Shown here: in pieces, positions 31,534 through 39,581 of the stretch
Numbering within the stretch: the first letter of the stretch is position 1
Layout: each line of letters starts with the position of its first letter
Source of the DNA: Candidatus Sabulitectum sp.
GTDB lineage: Bacteria; Fermentibacterota; Fermentibacteria; Fermentibacterales; JCC-6
DNA length: 59,163 nucleotides
Direction of reading: 5' to 3'
Assembly: GCA_023145375.1 (NCBI GenBank)
Contig: JAGLDY010000001.1
Location: forward strand, 1-59,163
Notes under the pieces: generated by a model
The model's input: the letters and a program-made list of their open reading frames with translations, nothing else
Told to the model about the DNA's origin: nothing
Databases searched by the model: none
Program-made: the position numbers and the translations under genes

Positions 31534-32652
31534 TCAGAAGTACACTGAAAGAATAAGGTGGAAGATGGTTGGAAGGTTCCCGAATTCGGTTCCTTCTGAG
31601 CCTGTTCCACTACTGATACCTGGGTTGACTGTTGAGTTGTCAGAAAGGCTGTACTCGCTGTTTACGCTGAGCTGAACCGAGTTATCATTCATGTTGAAGA
31701 GAGTACTTGCGTTCAGTGTTAGAAGCGGAGTTGCAGTTACACTGATCCCAGATGCCAGATAGTGTTCTGCCATGAGGTAAACCCCGCCTGTGGTATAAGC
31801 CGGTTGGGTTGAGTTCTGCAAGTAGTTATTGTGGCTTGATGTGCCTGGCTGGTTGTAATGATACTCTATAAAACCGTAAAAGATGCTGTTCCGGAAACTG
31901 CGTTCAAGTCCGGTTGTAAGACGCCAGAAACAGTCTTCCTTTTCAGGTTTTGTCACAGCAGATTCAATCCAGCCCACAGAGCCTCCAATTGCTCTGTTCA
32001 GGCTGCCTCCAATGAGTTTGTTTTTTCTGAACTCCGCTGCAAGAATAGAGATATCGGTGTTCAGCGCATAGAGTCTGGTTCTTAACCAATATCCGCTTTT
32101 TTCTATTTCCGCTTTCTCTCCAAAGACCCATCCACCCTCAATCTCGGACATCATGCCAACCGGGTAAACAGCTCTTACTGCATCAACACCTGTGCGGTAA
32201 TCAGTGTTGATCGCTCCGTAGGGGAACGGTGCTATGAAGTCTGTGGGGCTTACTGATCTGGATACACCCCAGAAAATTGCCTGCCTGCCTAGGGTAATTC
32301 GTACTCTGGCAGGTCTTACCTGAAAGCTGAGGCGGTCGATATTCTGAAGAATGCTGAAGTTCTCATCTCCACTCCATTCTTCCGGATAAATTCTAGAGTC
32401 AATATCGGCAATTCTGAACTGAGAGTGTTCATTCTCAGTGCCTTTAAGAGCAGGATCTCCTGCTGTGGGGCTGATAACCCAGGCAATGTCAGTTCTTACA
32501 GAACCTATTCTGCGATTATCCATCAACCTAAAGGAGGCATATCCGTTCCAGGTTGTGGAATCACCACTGATAAGTTGAAGCGTTGGTTTGAACACTCCTG
32601 TGAAGGCGTTTGTTGCCGATGAAATTGCCATGAGAAGAGTAAGGAACCTCAC
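31534..32652 (-). CDS. Outer-membrane beta-barrel protein
   Basis: 372 residues. Signal peptide MRFLTLLMAISSATNA, then alternating beta sequence throughout, ending in the C-terminal Phe typical of barrels (ILSVYF). LGRQAIFWGVSRSVSPTDF and APFPYGAINTDYRTGVDAV resemble DUF1302-type porins that accompany LolA/MMPL systems. Its start overlaps the ATPase stop (ATGA), so it is made with the ABC transporter and may be its outer-membrane component. A second copy of its 3' end lies at 30810-30866. Confidence 0.87.
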   Translation of the reverse strand: MRFLTLLMAISSATNAFTGVFKPTLQLISGDSTTWNGYASFRLMDNRRIGSVRTDIAWVISPTAGDPALKGTENEHSQFRIADIDSRIYPEEWSGDENFSILQNIDRLSFQVRPARVRITLGRQAIFWGVSRSVSPTDFIAPFPYGAINTDYRTGVDAVRAVYPVGMMSEIEGGWVFGEKAEIEKSGYWLRTRLYALNTDISILAAEFRKNKLIGGSLNRAIGGSVGWIESAVTKPEKEDCFWRLTTGLERSFRNSIFYGFIEYHYNQPGTSSHNNYLQNSTQPAYTTGGVYLMAEHYLASGISVTATPLLTLNASTLFNMNDNSVQLSVNSEYSLSDNSTVNPGISSGTGSEGTEFGNLPTIFHLILSVYF

Positions 32653-33359
32653 TGGATCAGCTTCTCTTCTGCGGTATCCAGCAGACCGTCTCTAAGTGTT
32701 ACTACTTTCCTGGCCCTCTTCATGACGATCTCATCATGGGTGGAGAAGAGGAATGTCATTCCCGTTTCCTCATTGAGCTTCCTCATCATGTCCAGAAGGT
32801 CACCGCTGGTTTTTGAATCGAGATTTGCAGTCGGCTCGTCGGCGATTATCAGCTTTGGTCTGGAGACCATAGCCCGCGCCACAGCAACTCTCTGCTGCTG
32901 GCCTCCTGAAAGCTTTGACGGGAGTCTGTGCGCATAGTCCTCCAGTTCAACCTGTTTCAGGATATTAATCACTCTTTCGTGCCGTTCCTTCTTTTTAATT
33001 CCCTGAAGAAGCATGATGTATTCGATGTTCTCCTCAACTGTAAGAACCGGAAAGAGGTTGTAGGCCTGAAAGATAAAACCGATGTGATCACGTCTGTAGT
33101 TTGAAAGCTCTTTTCCACTCATGGCTGATATGAGTTTGCCGGAGAGTTCAACCTCACCATCTGTTGGTGAATCAAGCCCTGCCATCAGGTTGAGAAAAGT
33201 GGTTTTGCCTGAACCTGAGGGGCCAATGATAGCGGTGAACTCGCCTTCAGTCAGAGTAAAATCAATACCCCGGACGGCTTCAACTGGAACTCCATTGTCA
33301 TGGTAGGTCTTCTTGAGACCTTTTGTTACTATTACCTTGTTCGCATTATCTGTATTCAT
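32649..33359 (-). CDS. ABC transporter ATP-binding protein, LolD/MacB type
   Basis: 236 residues. Walker A GPSGSGKTT, signature LSGGQQQRVAVARAM, Walker B LIIADEPTANLD, H-loop STHDE. The FQAYNLFPVLTVEENIEY block is typical of the LolD/MacB/FtsE-like group that drives FtsX-type permeases. It should serve the two permeases encoded just upstream. Complete length. Confidence 0.95.
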   Translation of the reverse strand: MNTDNANKVIVTKGLKKTYHDNGVPVEAVRGIDFTLTEGEFTAIIGPSGSGKTTFLNLMAGLDSPTDGEVELSGKLISAMSGKELSNYRRDHIGFIFQAYNLFPVLTVEENIEYIMLLQGIKKKERHERVINILKQVELEDYAHRLPSKLSGGQQQRVAVARAMVSRPKLIIADEPTANLDSKTSGDLLDMMRKLNEETGMTFLFSTHDEIVMKRARKVVTLRDGLLDTAEEKLIQ

Positions 33360-33376
33360 CTATTTCTTCTCCTGTC

Positions 33377-34600
33377 TCAAAGGCTTTTGCGCATGGCTTC
33401 AGAAGGGTTGAGATTACCGGCATGGATCCCAGGGTAGATTCCTGCAAGAGTTGTGAAGAGCAGTGTTGCCGCAGGATAGATCCAGAGTCTGGACCAGTCC
33501 ACCAATGTGTGAATTGGTCTGTCAAACATTACTCCGGAAAAGTCCACTTCGCCAAAACTGATCCCCACACTTGCGAAATACTGGATAACTCCGAAGCCAA
33601 GAAGTGTTCCAATAATTGAACCGGCCAGACCAAGCCAGAATGCCTCAAGAAGAACCATCAGAATTATGGCTCTTTTTGAAGTGCCCACCGCTTTCATCAC
33701 TCCGAACTCATACATTCTTTCGTAAACAGACATGAAGAGTGAGTTGACTATTCCGAAGAGAACCAGCCCGAATAGAATTGCCGCCTGTATTCCAAGGCTG
33801 ACATTAGCCATCCTTATCATTGAGGTGATCTGCGGTGCAAGTACAGGCCATCCTTCAGCCTTATTGCTGTCTGCAGAGAATACTGTCCAGAATGGAAGAT
33901 CAGGGTCCATGGCCACCATTGGATCGGAAAAGCGGATGGCTATTTCATGGAGCTCGCCGGTAAGGTCAAGAAGACTTCCAGCGGATTCAATGTTTACAAA
34001 GGCTGTATATCTGTCGTACTGATCCGAGCCGAACTTGCAGATACCGCTTACACGGAACATCCGGCTTGCAAAACCGCTTTCTGCCATGGCCGTTGTTATC
34101 ACTGCTATGTCTCCCAGTGCAAGATCCATGTCTGCAGCAAGTTTGTAACCGATGATCATCTCCATGCTGTCTCCGGAAAAGTAGTTGCCGGTGTCGGTAG
34201 CTGCTTCAAGCATTGAGACCTGGCCCTCTGTAAGATGATCCACACCCATGAGGGTGACAGGTTTCATCTCCATTGCGGACTGCAGTGATGCAGGTGAGAT
34301 AAGTCTGCCGGTTGAGGCAACTGCCAGAGTATCCGCCTGAAGCATGCTGTCTATTCTTTGCGGATGCTGTATTGTGAAAGTGATGTTCGCCGTCTCCTGG
34401 AATCCCTCTCTGTGGATCTGGGCATCACCCATCCATGTGTCGGTTGTGGTCTCTACCATGAGAGTGCTCATCCCGGCGAAGAGTGCGTCGGAGAACATCA
34501 TTGCAGCCAGGCCCACACCGATGGCCACCCCTGTGATCATCGTTCTTCGTTTGTTTCTCATAACATTGCGCCATGAGATCAGGATCAGTCGTGCAAACAT
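33377..34600 (-). CDS. ABC permease, FtsX/LolC-E type (second)
   Basis: 407 residues. N-terminal TM (TMITGVAIGVGLAAMMFSDAL), a large extracytoplasmic domain of about 220 residues, then three TM segments (LGIQAAILFGLVLFGIVNSLF, IILMVLLEAFWLGLAGSIIG, LWIYPAATLLFTTLAGI). The RNKRRTMITGVAI and YEFGVMKAVGTSKR blocks are diagnostic for FtsX/MacB-type permeases. Starts four bases after the previous permease. Such mechanotransmission pumps move lipoproteins or lipids rather than small substrates across the inner membrane. Confidence 0.93.
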   Translation of the reverse strand: MFARLILISWRNVMRNKRRTMITGVAIGVGLAAMMFSDALFAGMSTLMVETTTDTWMGDAQIHREGFQETANITFTIQHPQRIDSMLQADTLAVASTGRLISPASLQSAMEMKPVTLMGVDHLTEGQVSMLEAATDTGNYFSGDSMEMIIGYKLAADMDLALGDIAVITTAMAESGFASRMFRVSGICKFGSDQYDRYTAFVNIESAGSLLDLTGELHEIAIRFSDPMVAMDPDLPFWTVFSADSNKAEGWPVLAPQITSMIRMANVSLGIQAAILFGLVLFGIVNSLFMSVYERMYEFGVMKAVGTSKRAIILMVLLEAFWLGLAGSIIGTLLGFGVIQYFASVGISFGEVDFSGVMFDRPIHTLVDWSRLWIYPAATLLFTTLAGIYPGIHAGNLNPSEAMRKSL

Positions 34601-34604
34601 GCTC

Positions 34605-35873
34605 CTAAACCTTCCTCATGGATTTTGCCGCATGGGTATGGGCAGCTTTCACCGCAGGTATCAGGCTTACAACGGAGGCTGTGATCATTATGCAGACTGC
34701 TGGTATCCAGTAACAGGCCGGGGTTATGGATGCTACCATTTCCCGGAATGTAAATCCACCGTAGTCCAGAGGCGGATCAAGGATCATACCGTGCTTTGAA
34801 AGGATCATCAGACCGATGGTGCTTAGTATTGCCCCCAGCACCACGCTGACCAGCCCCATGATGTTCGCTTCAAGAACGATCATTCTCACAATAGATCCCG
34901 GCTGGGTTCCTATGGCCTTCATTACACCGAATTCCCGTCTTCTTTCAAGGACCATCATAAGAATAGTGTTGAGAACACCAAGAGCAGCCACTGCAATAAT
35001 TATTGCCAGCATTATCTTCAGGCTGACTTCATCGCCCTTCATTCCATTGTAGAATTCCTTTGCAAAGACCTTCCATGAAGCAGTTGAAAGTCCCAGAGAA
35101 TCGGTAGCGGCTGCTATCTGCTCTGCGGTTCTTTCAACATCTCCCAGAGAGCTGGTCATTACAGCAAGCTCATGCACTCTACCTTCCAGAGCAAAAAGCA
35201 GTTGAGCGTCTGCAAGGGTCAGGTAGCAGGTGGATCTGTCCAGGCCACTGTTCCCGGTTGATACTATCCCGGTTACAATGTACCTCCGGTCGGCACCGCT
35301 GCCATCAGCAGCCTGAGAGAAAAGGATGAGAGAATCTCCCACGGCAACATTCAGAGTTATCGCCAGTTCTTTACCTAACAGCATCTGACCAACTGCTCTG
35401 AGAGATGAATCAGCCTCGGATACGGTGAGCATTTCACCTTCAATGACCTGAGTGGAAAAGTCAGTTGCGTTCTGTTCCAGAACAGGATCAATTCCAATAA
35501 CGGAAGTAGCTGCGGAATTAGAGAATATTCCCGCAGGGGAGTTCTTATCCCTGGAAGCCAGTAGGGCACCTGCATATATCCTTGGAGACCATGTTCGGAC
35601 ATCGTCCATGCCTTCAAGCTGCTCCCCGATGGAACTGTAGTCATCAATGGTTGAGTAGATCGACGGGTCATTCAGATAACCGTCCCTGTGGATCTGGATC
35701 TGACCTGTTCTGTGGTTTGTGAAAAAGAGGATCATTCCACTGTAAGAGCCATCCATCCATCCGATGGCCAGGCTGGAAAGAACAAACCCTCCTGTCATGG
35801 TAAGAATGGTGAGAATTGTGCGCCTCTTCTGCCTGAAGATATTCCTCCAGGCAAGTTTTGCGATAAGGCTCAT
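34605..35873 (-). CDS. ABC permease, FtsX/LolC-E type (first)
   Basis: 422 residues with the same topology as the next permease: LAWRNIFRQKRRTILTILTM before TM1, a periplasmic domain to about residue 285, then ILNTILMMVLERRREFGVMKAIGTQPGS and two more TM segments. Two distinct permeases with one ATPase parallel LolC-LolE-LolD. Its ATG is one base past the LolA-like gene stop. Confidence 0.93.
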   Translation of the reverse strand: MSLIAKLAWRNIFRQKRRTILTILTMTGGFVLSSLAIGWMDGSYSGMILFFTNHRTGQIQIHRDGYLNDPSIYSTIDDYSSIGEQLEGMDDVRTWSPRIYAGALLASRDKNSPAGIFSNSAATSVIGIDPVLEQNATDFSTQVIEGEMLTVSEADSSLRAVGQMLLGKELAITLNVAVGDSLILFSQAADGSGADRRYIVTGIVSTGNSGLDRSTCYLTLADAQLLFALEGRVHELAVMTSSLGDVERTAEQIAAATDSLGLSTASWKVFAKEFYNGMKGDEVSLKIMLAIIIAVAALGVLNTILMMVLERRREFGVMKAIGTQPGSIVRMIVLEANIMGLVSVVLGAILSTIGLMILSKHGMILDPPLDYGGFTFREMVASITPACYWIPAVCIMITASVVSLIPAVKAAHTHAAKSMRKV

Positions 35874-36629
35874 TTACCGGTTACCACCGGACTGGAGGTT
35901 ATCCAGTGTGAAGATGTCCTCGTTGACACCCTGATCAAATGAAGTGTTCGACCAGGTTATGGTTGTGCTCTGATCTGGTTTGTTTGCTGGAATTACCTGC
36001 ATTACCGTGGGAATTGTTCGTCCATCCATGGTCTGCACATCAGAAAAGGTAACTGTTTTTATAAGGTTGTCGTGCTGGTCATAGTATTCTTCCCGCACAG
36101 GGAGAACAGGGTCTACTGATATGGCGCAGATTATGTAAGACCAGACGACTGCGGTGGATGGCTTTGGAGTCATCTTCAGGTAATAGTTCTCTCCAATACC
36201 AGTATCTACGTCGTAGGGGGCAGTGATGTACTCTGCTGTGTAATCATCGGTGTAAGTAATTTCTTTCACGATGTCGTTGTTTGTAATGTCGGAACCCATC
36301 CATGAACCTGTCATCATGGAAGGTGGGATTCTCACAGTGCTGTTTGTATTGGGCAGATAATTCCACATCTCTGAACCTATTCTGAGAGTGGCGGAGCCTG
36401 CCTGCCGTGCAGGAGAGAGCACCTTGATAAATGTTTTGTCTCTGCCCTCTGACCATATTTCCATGGTAAGGGTTCTTTCCCAGTGCTCAGTAACAATGTG
36501 CATTGACATCTCGGAATAACTGTTATCACTTCTGTAAAGCTGATCAAGATCACGAGTTAATTCTATGGTCAATGGCAAAAGAATCATTGCAGAAGGAACA
36601 ACCACAGTTGCAAAAATAGAAAGAATCAT
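35874..36629 (-). CDS. LolA-like outer-membrane lipoprotein-sorting protein
   Basis: 251 residues from ATG 36629 (AAGGAG upstream). Signal-type N-terminus (ILSIFATVVVPSAMILLP). The body fits the LolA-like superfamily: YSEMSMHIVTEHWERTLTME, LRIGSEMWNYLPNTNSTVRI, SWMGSDITNNDIVKE, YYDQHDNLIKTVTFSDV. These unclosed beta-barrels carry lipids or lipoproteins in the periplasm. Being first in an operon with LolCDE-type ABC genes and a barrel, it is the likely periplasmic carrier of that system. Confidence 0.9.
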   Translation of the reverse strand: MILSIFATVVVPSAMILLPLTIELTRDLDQLYRSDNSYSEMSMHIVTEHWERTLTMEIWSEGRDKTFIKVLSPARQAGSATLRIGSEMWNYLPNTNSTVRIPPSMMTGSWMGSDITNNDIVKEITYTDDYTAEYITAPYDVDTGIGENYYLKMTPKPSTAVVWSYIICAISVDPVLPVREEYYDQHDNLIKTVTFSDVQTMDGRTIPTVMQVIPANKPDQSTTITWSNTSFDQGVNEDIFTLDNLQSGGNR

Positions 36630-36704
36630 AATTTCTATCTCCTTGAAATTCTAATCCGGGGAAGAGCACAACTCTTATCTGTAAAATCGCTGATCGTTAA
36701 AGGG

Positions 36705-37001
36705 TTATTTGTCGAACAGACAGGCGACCCTGGCGAGAAACTCTTCGATCTCAGCTGTGGACTGGTTGTTGTCCAGCATAGACTCAATGGCCATGGGAAT
36801 AAAAGCGTCACCTGCAAGGATGGCTTCAGCAGGTTCCAGACCCCTGGGGTATTCTGTGTGAACAGCCAGCGCTGACTGGATAAAAAGCTCTGCTTCAGTG
36901 GAGAATTCAGAATTGAGGAGGGCACTTTCAAGAACCTCTCTCCACCTTTCAGGAAGGTCATCGGGTAATGCCTGAATTCTGCGGAGTGCTTCTTCCCTCA
37001 C
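36705..37001 (-). CDS. Small helical protein downstream of cdaA
   Basis: 98 residues, acidic and mostly helical (EEALRRIQALPDDLPERWRE, STAEIEEFLARVACLF). Its ATG overlaps the cdaA stop (ATGA) and it ends the folate/cdaA operon. No family recognised; possible regulator or simply a conserved tail gene. Confidence 0.72.
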   Translation of the reverse strand: MREEALRRIQALPDDLPERWREVLESALLNSEFSTEAELFIQSALAVHTEYPRGLEPAEAILAGDAFIPMAIESMLDNNQSTAEIEEFLARVACLFDK

Positions 37002-37807
37002 TGCTGTTCCTTATCTCTAGAGAATCGTATAAGTAGATAGAGTTTTTCACTGAGAGCTTCCAGAGAATATGTTCCTGTGAGTTTTCCATCAAAGGCTATC
37101 TTGATCCTTCCGGTTTCTTCGCTTACCACCACAATCAAAGCATCTGTTCTCTCAGCAAGTCCCTTTGCTGCTCTGTGTCTTGTTCCCAGAGTAATAGTAT
37201 CTGTACCAGGCATAGTTAAGGGAAGAATGGCTCTAGCCTGCACGAGCCTGTCATCTTTAATAATGATAGCACCGTCGTGGTAAGGTCCGGGAGGAGTCAG
37301 CAAGGCTTCAAGAAGTTTTGCACTTACAGGCAGATCATTCAGATCAAAAGAGTCCTTGCAGTGGGGTGTGATGTCCTCTTTTCTTGTGAGAACCATCAAT
37401 CCACCATAGCTATGCTCTTTAAGGTAACCGCATGTTTCAACAACAGCTTCCACTGATTTCAGGGTTTCATCATCGGTCTGACTGTGCCTGAAATCCAGGA
37501 TCTCTATTCTGCTGAGGTATCTACCGAAACGGGCGAGAATGTTTTTAACTTCCTGACTGAATATCACTATAAGGGCAAAAATGATAACTGATGCCAGTTT
37601 TCCTGTGATAAGACCTATTGAGTAAAAGCCTATAGCATTGAGAACAACACTTGCCCCCCAGACAAGCACTATGGCTATTATTACCCGTGTTACCGGTTGA
37701 CCCCAGATAGCTCTTAGAAGCAACCAGACAAGATAGGTTATAAGGGCTATATCAAGGATCTGTATAAGCCAGAACAAAGAAAGGATCGGGTGACCCAGTA
37801 AATTCAT
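36998..37807 (-). CDS. cdaA: Diadenylate cyclase, CdaA type
   Basis: 269 residues. Three N-terminal TM segments within residues 10-85, then a DisA_N/DAC domain with both catalytic motifs: YHDGAIII (DGA) and GTRHRAAKG (RHR). It makes c-di-AMP from two ATP at the membrane, controlling turgor, potassium and wall homeostasis in many bacteria. Its usual regulator CdaR is not next to it. Overlaps folP by four bases. Confidence 0.95.
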   Translation of the reverse strand: MNLLGHPILSLFWLIQILDIALITYLVWLLLRAIWGQPVTRVIIAIVLVWGASVVLNAIGFYSIGLITGKLASVIIFALIVIFSQEVKNILARFGRYLSRIEILDFRHSQTDDETLKSVEAVVETCGYLKEHSYGGLMVLTRKEDITPHCKDSFDLNDLPVSAKLLEALLTPPGPYHDGAIIIKDDRLVQARAILPLTMPGTDTITLGTRHRAAKGLAERTDALIVVVSEETGRIKIAFDGKLTGTYSLEALSEKLYLLIRFSRDKEQQ

Positions 37808-39012
37808 AGGATCCTCCCTGTCTGAATGGCATCAGCCACCTGCATGGTAGCCACTGTTCCCTCTACATCGTGTACCCTTACCATATCCGCACCTTTGCTC
37901 AATACAGTTACCGCATGGCTAACGGCATCCCTGTTCCCTGCGGGATGAATACCTGTGATCTCTCCCAGGAAGCTCTTTCTGGAATGGCCCAGAAGTACTC
38001 TGCACCCGGTGAGATGCCCCAGCCGTTCAAGGGAACGAATCACTGCAAGGTTGTCTTTCAACCTTTTGCCAAATCCAATACCGGGATCCACAATGATCAA
38101 GTCTCTGGACAAGCCTGCCTCAACAAGAGCTTCAACCCTGGAGAGAAGATAATTCCCAACCTCCTCAGGTGCATCTCTGTAACCTGGATCGATCTGCATG
38201 GTTTCCGGAATACCCCTCTTGTGCATTATCACCACAGGTATTTTCAGGGAAACAGCCAGGTCAGCCATACCGGGTGTTTCCAGCCCGTCAATGGAATTTA
38301 TCATTCCCGCTCCAGCTTCTATTGCTGATTCGGCTACATCCGGAAGACATGTATCCACGCTGATGGGAACCTGTGAAACTTTCCTGATCGCATGGATAAC
38401 GGGAATTACCCTTTCTATCTGCTCTTCTGACGAAACGGCTCTGGAGCCTGGCCTGGTGGATTCGCCACCAATGTCAATGATGGCAGCGCCGGCTGATTCC
38501 ATTTCAACAGCCCTGCGAGCTGCCTCTTCAGAGGAGGAAAAGGTTCCTCCATCGCTGAAAGAATCCGGTGTGATGTTCAGTATGCCCATTATGAGTGGGA
38601 TATTAGAGTATTCGAGTTTTCTGTTGTTCACTTCCAGATATACAGGCCGGGCATCTTCATTCAGGCAATTACGTATCCTGCCTGCCAGCAGACCAAGTCC
38701 GAATGGCTGACCGTCAAGAGAATCACAACCACGGAGGAGGGTTGCCGGAGTACCGTAGATGATTGCTCTGGATTCCTGAACCCTGCATGTAAGAACTTCC
38801 CTGTGAACCAGGGCATCCGCCCCGCCTGCAAGCATGCATTGCTTCAATATTGAAGCTGCAGGAGCAGGCAATTGATCAACTCTGATCACGGCGATCCTGT
38901 CTCTGAGAGCAACCCTTGGTAGACACCCTGCATCAGCCCCCACAAGATCGATCAGTCTATCCCATGGAAGACCATTTCCTGAACTGAGCAGTCTGATGGA
39001 AATGGAACTCAC
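37804..39012 (-). CDS. folP: Dihydropteroate synthase with N-terminal extension
   Basis: 402 residues, about 120 more than the usual enzyme. The synthase domain starts near residue 138: IMGILNITPDSFSDGG, DIGGESTRPGS, VDTCLPDVAESAI, DPGIGFGKRLKDNL, GHSRKSFLGEITG. The extension (VGADAGCLPRVALRD, CMLAGGADALVHREVLTC) is alpha/beta and lacks known motifs; extended forms of this kind occur in other anaerobes. The enzyme joins pterin and p-aminobenzoate. Overlaps folE by four bases. Confidence 0.95.
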   Translation of the reverse strand: MSSISIRLLSSGNGLPWDRLIDLVGADAGCLPRVALRDRIAVIRVDQLPAPAASILKQCMLAGGADALVHREVLTCRVQESRAIIYGTPATLLRGCDSLDGQPFGLGLLAGRIRNCLNEDARPVYLEVNNRKLEYSNIPLIMGILNITPDSFSDGGTFSSSEEAARRAVEMESAGAAIIDIGGESTRPGSRAVSSEEQIERVIPVIHAIRKVSQVPISVDTCLPDVAESAIEAGAGMINSIDGLETPGMADLAVSLKIPVVIMHKRGIPETMQIDPGYRDAPEEVGNYLLSRVEALVEAGLSRDLIIVDPGIGFGKRLKDNLAVIRSLERLGHLTGCRVLLGHSRKSFLGEITGIHPAGNRDAVSHAVTVLSKGADMVRVHDVEGTVATMQVADAIQTGRIL

Positions 39013-39581
39013 CGTCCCCTGGTGCTCCTTCCGATCAGAGAAAGGGCTTCGCTTCTAGTCTCCGGACGCTTAAGATATCCCCGCATGGCACTGGTTACAA
39101 TTCTGCTGTCTCTTTTTTTAACACCACGCATGGCCAGACACATGTGTTCAGCTTCCATAACCACCATAACACCTTTCGCCTGGAGTTCCTCCATAAGAGT
39201 GTTGGCGATCTCTGTGGTCAGTCTCTCCTGAATAGTGGGTCTTGCCGCCAGGTTCTCAACAAGTTCAACGATGGCACTGAGTCCTGCGATCCGGTCATCT
39301 GCAGGGAGGTAGACAACATCGCACCTGCCCAGGAAGGGAAGTAGATGGTGTTCGCACATGGATGAGAAACTGATATCTTTAACAATGATCATCTCATTCT
39401 GATCATCCTCACTCATTACAGCGATGGGCGCTCTTGACGATGGATCAAGACCTCTGCAGAGCTCAGCCATGGACTTGGCCACACGCTGTGGAGTTCTTGC
39501 TATGCCCGGGCGATCAAGGTCCTCACCTATCCCCTCCAGCACCAGTTTCACTCCCTGTTCTATTTTCTTCAGATCCATCAT
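39009..39581 (-). CDS. folE: GTP cyclohydrolase I
   Basis: 190 residues from ATG 39581 (AGGAGG six bases upstream), starting inside the 3' end of ftsH (59-base overlap). Zinc and catalytic residues are visible: SMCEHHLLPFLGRC, with the late Cys in EAEHMCLAMRGV. ARTPQRVAKSMAEL is the usual N-terminal motif. First step of folate synthesis from GTP. Confidence 0.96.
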   Translation of the reverse strand: MMDLKKIEQGVKLVLEGIGEDLDRPGIARTPQRVAKSMAELCRGLDPSSRAPIAVMSEDDQNEMIIVKDISFSSMCEHHLLPFLGRCDVVYLPADDRIAGLSAIVELVENLAARPTIQERLTTEIANTLMEELQAKGVMVVMEAEHMCLAMRGVKKRDSRIVTSAMRGYLKRPETRSEALSLIGRSTRGR

